DNA of 5,354 nt. Source: Thermoplasmata archaeon (GTDB taxonomy: Bacteria > Actinomycetota > Acidimicrobiia > Acidimicrobiales > Acidimicrobiaceae). The stretch spans positions 1 to 5,354 of the forward strand of contig JAKBHQ010000202.1 in assembly GCA_021836665.1 (NCBI GenBank). Reading direction: 5' to 3'. This document shows, one piece after another, positions 1 through 5,354 of the stretch; positions within the stretch are counted from its first letter, which is position 1, and each line of letters opens with the position of its first letter. The position numbers and the translations under genes were made by a program. The notes below the pieces were generated by a model. The model saw only the letters and a list, made by a program, of their open reading frames with translations, made no database searches and was not told the DNA's origin.

Positions 1-24
1 TGCGGGTTATGCAATCCGAAGACT
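1..24 (+). mobile_element. possible right end of a second ISL3-type element
   Basis: The bases ATCCGAAGACTT at 14-24 closely match the terminal bases of the right inverted repeat of the complete element (ATCCGAAGAGTCC, 1434-1446) and lie in the same orientation. The two elements would be separated by only about five bases. Seen: a match of about ten bases at an outer end. Inferred: this is the end of a neighbouring related IS whose body lies left of the window. Chance similarity is possible because the match is short. Confidence 0.3.
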
Positions 25-29
25 TAACT

Positions 30-57
30 GGTTCCTCGGAAATTAGTAGGGTTCGCC
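30..57 (+). repeat. left terminal inverted repeat of the ISL3-type element
   Basis: Bases 30-51 match the reverse complement of 1424-1445 at 17 of 22 positions without gaps, including TCGGA and the nine-base block TTAGTAGGG. With a one-base gap the similarity continues to about 57 (TTCGCC against CTTAGCC). These are the expected transposase-binding ends. The inner edge (49-57) also forms part of the RBS-blocking stem. Confidence 0.75.
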
Positions 58-87
58 TGTCCGTAGCCATTAATTGAAGATGGCGAG

Positions 88-107
88 GGACTCTGCAAGT
101 CTTTAGT
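88..107 (+). repeat. internal sequence resembling the IS end
   Basis: GGACTCT at 88-94 is identical to the outermost seven bases of the right end read inward (reverse complement of 1440-1446). It is followed by TTTAGT at 102-107, which also occurs at nearly the same distance inside the right end. It lies in the loop of the hairpin, in left-end orientation. It could be a subterminal transposase-binding site or a remnant of an earlier end. The match is weaker overall than that at 30-57, and chance is possible. Confidence 0.25.
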
Positions 108-113
108 TATTGT
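108..113 (+). promoter_or_regulatory. possible -10 box of the transposase promoter
   Basis: TATTGT matches four of six positions of the bacterial -10 consensus. A start about seven bases downstream (near 120) would fall in the 3' arm of the hairpin, giving an mRNA that lacks the 5' arm and leaves the ribosome-binding site exposed. No good -35 box lies 16-18 bases upstream, so this is weak. Confidence 0.2.
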
Positions 114-125
114 ACGACTACGGAC

Positions 126-130
126 AGGAG
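126..130 (+). promoter_or_regulatory. ribosome-binding site of the transposase
   Basis: AGGAG lies eight bases before the TTG at 139 and supports that unusual start codon. The whole site falls inside the 3' arm of the 49-135 stem. Confidence 0.7.
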
Positions 131-138
131 AGCCCCTC

Positions 139-1432
139 TTGATTACTGACCCTACACGAATCGCTGAGATTCTGCTTGGACTCGGAGTCATAAATCTTTT
201 AGGCGTCAGCGAGAATCCCGATGGATCTCTGATTGTGATGATCGAGACACCTAAGACGACTCAGGTGTGTCCGCGTTGCGCTTGGGCTGGCAAACCTAAA
301 GAGCGAAGATCACAGGTGGTAACTGACCTTGCAATCTGTAAAAGACAACTGCATCTGATCTGGCGGAAACGCAGGTTTTTGTGTCCGAATACTGCGTGTT
401 TGACCAAGAGCTTTACCGAGGACGAACCGGCCATCGCCCCAAGGAGACTTCGACTAACCAATAGGGCAGCTAAGTGGGCAACACTGCAGGTCGGCAAGTA
501 CGGAAGGTCGGTATCCTCTGTCGCTGATGAGCTCGGATGCGATTGGCACACCATAAACGATGCGGTTGTCGCTTATGGAGAGGTATTGGTCGATGATCCA
601 TCCCGCATAGGAGAGGTAATATCACTCGGCTTGGACGAGAGCCTCTTCGTTAAACAGGGAGAGTTCCGCCAACAGATCTGGACAACCTCGATTGTGGATT
701 CCAAAGAAGGCTACCTGTTGGACATGGTTCCAGGCAGGAGTAGCAAAGAGCCGATCGAATGGATCAAAAAGAGACCAAAGAGCCAAGAAAGATGCTATCA
801 AGTTCGGAACTATGGATCTATCTGGTCCCTACTCCAAGGTATTCGATAGAGCCCTTCCTCACGTCAGGAAGGTAGCAGATCCATTCCACGTGGTCAAGCT
901 GGCCAACTCTAAGTTGGACCAGTGCAGAAGAAGGGTCCAGCATGAAGTCTTCGGTTCTCGGGGACTCGCACAAGATCCGCTGTATCGGTGTCGGAAACTG
1001 CTTTCAATAGCGAATGAACGTCTTAGCGAAAAGGCAAACAAGAAGATGCTTGGACTCCTTGAAGCCGGTGATCCTAGGGGAGATGTCATGACGGCCTGGA
1101 GGGCAAAAGAAGCAGTAAGAGAGTTGTATACCCACACCGATGAAAAACTAGCTAGCCAGTGGGTCGACACTCTCGTGGATACTATGTCCGACGAAGACTA
1201 TCCAAGTGAAGTCCGAGCACTGAGTCGTACCCTCAAGCGATGGAAGAAGGAAATAGTCGCCTGGCATTCCTCTCAGGTCAGTAATGCTCCAACTGAAGCG
1301 ATGAACAATCTCATCAAGAGGACTAAGAGGGTTGCTTTTGGTTTTGTCAATTTCCGAAACTTCAGGATTAGAGCTCTTCTATATGCTGGGAGGGTGAATT
1401 GGGACCTCTTGGAAATGGCTAAGCCCTACTAA
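139..1432 (+). pseudogene. ISL3-family DDE transposase, split by a frameshift
   Basis: This DDE transposase would cut and rejoin the ends of its own element. It starts at TTG, supported by AGGAG eight bases upstream. The first frame reads 139-849. It has a zinc finger (Cys44, Cys47, Cys82, Cys87), a helix-turn-helix at about residues 120-145, and the first catalytic Asp at 634-636 (motif LGLDES). The second frame, open from before 692 to the TAA at 1430-1432, carries the second Asp at 815-817 (TMDLSGPY), the block ADPFHVVKLANSKLD, and the catalytic Glu at 1295-1297 (NAPTEAMNN). The frames join if one surplus base is removed near 781-790, since SAKKDAIKFGTMDL restores the family pattern. The joined protein would be about 430 residues, normal for ISL3. 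All catalytic residues survive, so the lesion looks recent or is a sequencing error. Programmed frameshifting is less likely because ISL3 enzymes are normally made from one frame. Confidence 0.87.
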
Positions 1433-1446
1433 AATCCGAAGAGTCC
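1417..1446 (-). repeat. right terminal inverted repeat of the ISL3-type element
   Basis: Read inward on the minus strand it begins GGACTCTTCGGATTTTAGTA and continues GGG, mirroring the left end at 30-51. The transposase stop codon (1430-1432) lies within it, so the coding sequence runs into the end of the element, as is common in compact IS elements. Confidence 0.75.
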
Positions 1447-1610
1447 GTTTAGCGGCCGTCCGTTCCTATATCTCCACGGCAAATAAACAGGGGCTTGGGG
1501 CTATAGAGGTACTGACGATGTTGTTTGAGGGTAATCCTTGGATTCCTACTCCGCTACAAGCTGGACCCTAAATCTCCACTCCGTCAAGAGTCAACTGAAA
1601 TCACTACACA

Positions 1611-1635
1611 CTACCGGAGGAATCTATTTCGGTAG
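1611..1635. repeat. small inverted repeat
   Basis: CTACCG (1611-1616) pairs with CGGTAG (1630-1635). One A-U and two G-U pairs can extend the stem inward. No T-run follows on either strand, so it is not a typical intrinsic terminator. Its function is unknown and it may be incidental. Confidence 0.3.
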
Positions 1636-1743
1636 TTAGATGGCGACCCTCCTGAATGGATACGAAAAAGTCTCGTACTCATCAGTAGTTCCGATCCCTT
1701 GTTCTGGCTAAGCGCTCCCCATTTATGACACATTGAACTTCTG

Positions 1744-1769
1744 CTATTCTCATGCCTCGTGAGAAATAG
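1744..1769 (-). terminator. hairpin 43 bases after the helicase stop codon
   Basis: CTATTCTCA (1744-1752) pairs with TGAG and AATAG (1760-1763 and 1765-1769), giving nine base pairs with one bulged A around a seven-base loop. It lies just downstream of the minus-strand helicase gene, where a transcript-ending or 3'-end-stabilising hairpin is expected. No U-tract follows in that direction, so termination would be atypical or the hairpin may only protect the mRNA end. Confidence 0.35.
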
Positions 1770-1792
1770 ACTAGCGTCTGCTAAGTGTTTTT
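1770..1792 (+). terminator. weak intrinsic terminator candidate facing the helicase gene
   Basis: ACTAGC (1770-1775) pairs with GCTAAGT (1780-1786), giving six pairs with one bulged A and a four-base loop. It is followed by GTTTTT (1787-1792). The order of hairpin then T-run fits a + strand terminator that would stop IS-derived transcription before it runs antisense into the helicase gene. The stem is short and AT-rich, so efficiency would be low. Confidence 0.3.
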
Positions 1793-1811
1793 CTGAAAGT
1801 ACCCATCGTCC

Positions 1812-4800
1812 TTAAACAAGGCTTTGTAATATACGTTTTGCATCCCCTCGTACCAGAGAGGGGTGGTAAGACTGGTTTGAGTACGAGCGAAGGCAACCAT
1901 AGCAACTGGAGTCCTCACTACAGTCGCAGTGATCTACAAGCTTGAGGCCGCCGAACACGAGAGCTTGAAGTCGTTCAACTATCCGACGAGCGTGACCCGC
2001 CCCACCTGGTACTGTGTCGAAGAGAATCAATGTCGGAGAGTGTGCGCTACCAGCAACGCGTAGCGTACCATCTACGTCTGCTTGGCTGATTCCAATCGTG
2101 TTCATAGCTCCAAGGAGAGCGTACATCGTGCTTCTAGCCTCTTCGAGAGTCATAATTGTAGGTAACTGTATTTCAACAACATCAGTGAGAAATTGATGGC
2201 CGAGATGGCGATTACTGAGCCATCTTGAACAGGTCCCGCTTCGGAAACCGGGTCGTTGGTGATCTGAAGGCGCGTTTTTTGCCAAGCGATTAGGTGACGC
2301 CGGTTCCGAATAGCCGCATGACAGACAGATCTCAAAACCCTGCCCGCCTCGGCCAAGATTGAGCACTGTTATTTGTCCTTGTCGGCTAAACCTGACGTTC
2401 GCTGTTGCCCCACCGAGTTCAATCTGTTGAAATTCCGGTGCCGGAGATGCGTAGTCACTGAAGTGGGACACCAACGTGCCTTCACGAGGAGGCCGCGCCT
2501 CGCCTGGCCTTTCTTCTGATTGTCGACCGAAGAATCCGAAAATTGGAATCACAAAATTGCGGATCTCTCTAGTCAGTGCACTTTTGCAAGTGGAACACAC
2601 TCCGGGGTCGCTGCCTCGACGGGTACGAAAGCTCCCGCAACTAGCGCATGTGGCCCACACCGAATCGATTAGCGCGTGACCTGCAGGTATTTGGAGACCG
2701 GTCGTTTCCCATAGAGTCTTGTTCGCCACCACCTTCGATCCGGGAGCGAACTCGCTAATCCCAAATCGTAGATCTCGCGATAGATCAACTTGACCGGCAT
2801 TCTTGTCGCCCAGCTTCGATACGTCAAGGGCGACGACATCGACTGGAAAGCCATACTTTGGAAGTACTACACGCTGAGCCAGATAGTCGATCAGATTTCG
2901 AGTTGTGAGCGTTTTTTTTACGGCGAAAACCGCTTGGAGGTATCCCGTGAGCCTGATAGTTTTTTGAATTTGTTGAGATTGGTTGGCTTCCTGTATTAGG
3001 TGTTGGGTTTTTTCTATCTCCCCTTCGATATCCTGCAAGTCTCGTCTTATTTCGGAGGTGGCGCGTGCCAGCCAACCATGGTTCTCAAGATGATCATTTT
3101 CAATCACGAGTGCGTCGACCCATGACCAGTCGTCGAGGCCGAGCCTGATTCCCAGGCCTATCGGGATCGTACGGAGAAGGGATTCCTTGAGGTCCGGCGG
3201 GTGTGAACGAAGCCAAGCGACGAACTGATCTAGAGGTGAGAGCTCGTTCTCATTGGCAGACATAAAGAACGTCTCAACGGTCCTATGCCATGTGCCGCCG
3301 GCCAACACGTGTTTGCGCTCGAACGCCGCAAAAGCGATAGCGTGAACATGCCTGCGGGCTATTTGAGGATTGTCAAGTGAGATGATCGGCGCTGTGACGT
3401 GTCCGTCTATCATAGCTATCGGATCATTAAAATAATAGAGGTCATGACTGCGCCGCTGGGCGAATGCAACAACGAGTGCCGCCGAGCCAGACCTGCGCCC
3501 AGCGCGTCCTGCACGCTGGACATAGTTTGCTGGCGAAGGTGGAACATTGCGCATTAGCACAGCCTGTACCTCGCCTACGTCGACTCCTAGCTCAAAGGTA
3601 GTGGAGCAGCTCAACGCGTTGAGATCACCGTCGAGAAACTGTTGTTGTAGTTGACTGGCGTATGTTGATCCGAGTTGAGCGGTGTGTTCTTCAACTCGTA
3701 GCCCCAGCGGTTTGAGGGAAGTATAGAGGCTTAAATAGTGATTACTTCTGTCCTCTGAAGCATCATTTATTCGGATGAGAGAACCCTGACAGAGATACGT
3801 CGGGCATACGCTAGAGATTGAACGCCACCATGTTTGCCGGCAGCGGTCACATTGGTAGGCGCAGTGTCCTTGAGATGACGCTAAAAAGCCGATCCAATGC
3901 GGGTTTAGTGCATAGAGGATGCCTGATCTGCTGTCTTGGCGGGCAGAAAGCACCTTAGCTTTTGGATCTGCGTTGATTGCTCTCTTTTGAAACAATTTGT
4001 TGATGTAATCGAGCCTGCGGTTGTAGTTTCGAACTGGGCTCCAGCCGAGAATTCCGGAGCTCGACCCCTGTGAGCGTATGGAGGTAACGACATTCCTTGG
4101 GGAGAAAATTTGATCGCCGATGTCCACGCCATCTGGCACATGCACTGCGGCCTGCATTCTCACGGTGTCGAGTAGTATCCTTGCCAAGTCGAAGACTTCG
4201 TTATCTGAAAGACCGAGAGTCGTCAGAATCGGAGGTACTTGACAGTTCTTCGGGATGACAACCGTAATTTCAGCAAGGCCGACGCCATCGAGGCTTTGAC
4301 GTCTATCAACGGCGAGAATCTCACGCATTAGCCATGACCTAACCCGGTTGCTGTTGTGCAGCGTCCCATCGTCTTCATCTAATACCTGAGAGTCCTCCGC
4401 AAGGTTTCGGATGGGAACTACGAGGTCTTCGAATCGAGGATCCTGGTACTTGTATTGATTGACGACCTTCCAGATTAATCTCCGTTCGATCGCTCGGGCG
4501 TAGGTGCGATCCAAGTAAGGAGCGAAGAACGCAGCGTCCTGACGGGAATCCGAGAACGAGAGTAGCTTTCGGCCATTTCCGATTTTTTGAGCAGAGTTCC
4601 GGTCTGAGCTGGGAGGTAGGGCTTGATAGAGTGAAGTCGCAATGACGGAGACTGGCGCATCCTGACCGGTGGCAAACCGGCTAACGATGGAAACCGTCGA
4701 CCGGCCAGAGCAGGCAACGCATTTGCGTAACGGCACTCCCCTTCGGGTAGGCCTGGCATTTATTGCTTGAATAGAGAGTTGGGAGTCGCAAGTACACTGA

Positions 4801-5354
4801 GATGATGGTCCTTCGGTCAGGGCACCGCAGCAAGTACAGAGAGTTCTCGCGTCTACGAGAAGCGATGTACTGTCGTCGTCAACGAGAGCAGCTTCATCTT
4901 CATCTTCCACTTCTGGGCCGCCTTCATGGTCGATGAAGAGATAGAGAAGTTCTGATTCGAACGGTCCTGCTGAATCGAGGCATTTCAGCTCGTTTTCGGA
5001 CCTCAACACCCCTAGGATGTATTCAGCCCCACATCGTCGACAGACCCCAAGTTCAAACATGCGTGACGTTTCATCAACAGATTCACACGCTGGACAGTGT
5101 AGATATCGGTTGAGTAGCAATCGTGGCCTGTCCGACGGGTGTTTCGGACTCACGCAGATAAAGGCACCCTCTAGTGCGCGAATTAAGAAGTGATATCGCG
5201 CTGGAAGCAGTGGGGAATCGGAGTCAAGTGGTCGAGCTCTCACGCAAAGATCGATCAGGGCGGTAAGCTGTGATGCATCCTCGGGGCCGTTAAACAGGTC
5301 GTTGAGGAGCTGACTTACGTCAGCCGATCCGACCCCCAGACGCTGTTGAAGCTC
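1812..5354 (-). CDS. C-terminal part of a large DUF1998 superfamily 2 helicase, DruE-like (partial)
   Basis: This is the last 1180 residues of a large predicted ATP-dependent helicase acting on nucleic acid. Numbering from the GTG at 5243, a zinc ribbon (Cys50, 53, 68, 71) is followed by more cysteine pairs (136-152 and 175/178). Helicase motif IV is at 227-241 (LLSFSDSRQDAAFF), then a roughly 300-residue insertion with a cysteine cluster (465, 468, 480, 485). Motif V is at 545-562 (STTFELGVDVGEVQAV) and motif VI at 573-584 (NYVQRAGRAGRR). A likely coiled coil spans about 730-765, with cysteine pairs at 866/869 and 883/886. The C-terminus is a DUF1998/MZB domain (FDTVPGGAGHARR; Cys1106, 1108, 1114, 1117; CYGCLRSYSNQ). 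The frame stays open for 37 residues from that GTG to the window edge, so the start, Walker A and DEAD-type motifs lie outside. Length and layout fit Druantia DruE better than the much shorter YprA/MrfA. DISARM DrmA/DrmB, which separate helicase and DUF1998, fit less well. The helicase and DUF1998 call is firm; the DruE assignment is inferred from remembered family features. Confidence 0.9.
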   Translation of the reverse strand, partial: ELQQRLGVGSADVSQLLNDLFNGPEDASQLTALIDLCVRARPLDSDSPLLPARYHFLIRALEGAFICVSPKHPSDRPRLLLNRYLHCPACESVDETSRMFELGVCRRCGAEYILGVLRSENELKCLDSAGPFESELLYLFIDHEGGPEVEDEDEAALVDDDSTSLLVDARTLCTCCGALTEGPSSQCTCDSQLSIQAINARPTRRGVPLRKCVACSGRSTVSIVSRFATGQDAPVSVIATSLYQALPPSSDRNSAQKIGNGRKLLSFSDSRQDAAFFAPYLDRTYARAIERRLIWKVVNQYKYQDPRFEDLVVPIRNLAEDSQVLDEDDGTLHNSNRVRSWLMREILAVDRRQSLDGVGLAEITVVIPKNCQVPPILTTLGLSDNEVFDLARILLDTVRMQAAVHVPDGVDIGDQIFSPRNVVTSIRSQGSSSGILGWSPVRNYNRRLDYINKLFQKRAINADPKAKVLSARQDSRSGILYALNPHWIGFLASSQGHCAYQCDRCRQTWWRSISSVCPTYLCQGSLIRINDASEDRSNHYLSLYTSLKPLGLRVEEHTAQLGSTYASQLQQQFLDGDLNALSCSTTFELGVDVGEVQAVLMRNVPPSPANYVQRAGRAGRRSGSAALVVAFAQRRSHDLYYFNDPIAMIDGHVTAPIISLDNPQIARRHVHAIAFAAFERKHVLAGGTWHRTVETFFMSANENELSPLDQFVAWLRSHPPDLKESLLRTIPIGLGIRLGLDDWSWVDALVIENDHLENHGWLARATSEIRRDLQDIEGEIEKTQHLIQEANQSQQIQKTIRLTGYLQAVFAVKKTLTTRNLIDYLAQRVVLPKYGFPVDVVALDVSKLGDKNAGQVDLSRDLRFGISEFAPGSKVVANKTLWETTGLQIPAGHALIDSVWATCASCGSFRTRRGSDPGVCSTCKSALTREIRNFVIPIFGFFGRQSEERPGEARPPREGTLVSHFSDYASPAPEFQQIELGGATANVRFSRQGQITVLNLGRGGQGFEICLSCGYSEPASPNRLAKNAPSDHQRPGFRSGTCSRWLSNRHLGHQFLTDVVEIQLPTIMTLEEARSTMYALLGAMNTIGISQADVDGTLRVAGSAHSPTLILFDTVPGGAGHARRIVERLQALVFGGLKLVDHCDCSEDSSCYGCLRSYSNQSYHPSLVRGDAKRILQSLV

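Larger units (their letters stand above)
49..135 (+). promoter_or_regulatory. long hairpin that would hide the transposase ribosome-binding site
   Basis: Bases 49-66 (GGGTTCGCCTGTCCGTAG) pair with 118-135 (CTACGGACAGGAGAGCCC). This gives 16 Watson-Crick pairs, one G-U pair and one G-A mismatch around a 51-nt loop. The inner 11 pairs (56-66 with 118-128) are perfect. The 3' arm contains the AGGAG ribosome-binding site and ends three bases before the TTG start codon. A transcript entering from outside the element would carry both arms and fold, masking the site. A transcript starting near the 3' arm would lack the 5' arm and stay open. Comparable protection from impinging transcription is known for IS10 and IS50; its role here is inferred. 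Confidence 0.65.
30..1446 (+). mobile_element. ISL3-family insertion sequence, about 1.4 kb
   Basis: This is a complete-looking insertion sequence bounded by imperfect inverted repeats at 30-57 and 1417-1446. It contains one transposase reading frame that ends inside the right repeat. The transposase domains and the single-gene layout are those of the ISL3 family, whose members are usually 1.3-1.6 kb and make an 8-bp target duplication. No convincing 8-bp duplication is visible: the flanks at 22-29 (ACTTAACT) and 1447-1454 (GTTTAGCG) do not match. The element may therefore be old, rearranged, or inserted beside another IS. The frameshifted transposase suggests it cannot move unless a related copy elsewhere supplies the enzyme. 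The ends are uncertain by one or two bases. Confidence 0.85.
1447..1811. other. intergenic stretch with no supportable gene
   Basis: There are 365 bases between the right IS end and the stop codon of the helicase gene. I see no reading frame of useful length on either strand with a credible start and no recognisable protein remnant. Three small inverted repeats (1611-1635, 1744-1769, 1770-1792) are listed separately. The two flanking genes converge on this stretch, so it should hold transcript ends rather than promoters. Confidence 0.6.

Noticed and set aside
88..1446. Left boundary of the IS at 88 instead of 30
   Set aside because: The 30-51 repeat matches the right end over more positions without gaps, including a nine-base block. 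Neither choice gives a target duplication.
78..1646. Nine-base repeat AGATGGCGA at 78-86 and 1638-1646 as a target duplication
   Set aside because: Neither copy touches an IS end (one lies inside the element, the other about 190 bases outside), and a match this short is plausible by chance.
1447..1811. A degraded gene or small RNA between the IS and the helicase
   Set aside because: No reading frame or conserved motif could be recognised; only short hairpins are visible.
2014..3075. Short open frames on both strands across the helicase gene
   Set aside because: They overlap a continuous, motif-rich coding frame and show no domain, ribosome-binding site or family resemblance, so they are shadows of the real gene.
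5241..5243. GTG as the true start codon of the helicase
   Set aside because: The frame continues without a stop to the window edge, and the helicase lacks its ATP-binding domain if it begins here. The GTG is almost certainly an internal valine.
1..5354. CRISPR array, tRNA or rRNA
   Set aside because: No regularly spaced repeats and no cloverleaf or ribosomal RNA signatures were seen on either strand.

Overview
The window has two parts on opposite strands that meet tail to tail. The organism cannot be fixed from this sequence. Base composition is intermediate, and the transposase resembles ISL3-family enzymes common in Actinomycetota, so a moderate-GC actinobacterium (or a metagenomic relative) is a reasonable but weak guess. 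There is no housekeeping gene to anchor taxonomy.

Left part (about 30-1446, + strand): an ISL3-family insertion sequence of about 1.4 kb. Its ends are recognisable imperfect inverted repeats (30-57 and 1417-1446). The transposase (139-1432) has the zinc-finger N-terminus, the helix-turn-helix and all three DDE residues, but a one-base frameshift near 781-790 splits it into two frames, so it is probably inactive. Just inside the left end lies an 18-bp stem with a 51-nt loop. Its 3' arm contains the transposase Shine-Dalgarno sequence, an arrangement expected to silence translation of read-through transcripts. No clear target duplication flanks the element. The first 24 bases look like the right end of a second, related IS, which suggests nested or abutting insertions.

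Middle (1447-1811): 365 bp with no supportable gene but three small hairpins. Two of them lie between the convergent genes and may help end transcription.

Right part (1812-5354, - strand): the C-terminal 1180 residues of a very large superfamily 2 helicase. The second RecA domain (motifs IV, V and VI) is here, together with several cysteine clusters and a C-terminal DUF1998/MZB zinc domain. The reading frame is open to the window edge, so the ATP-binding RecA domain lies off the right end. The architecture and size best fit the large DUF1998 helicases of phage-defence systems, with DruE of Druantia the closest match from memory. Any partner genes would lie upstream, beyond the right edge. The IS therefore sits just downstream of the likely last gene of a defence-type locus and does not interrupt it.
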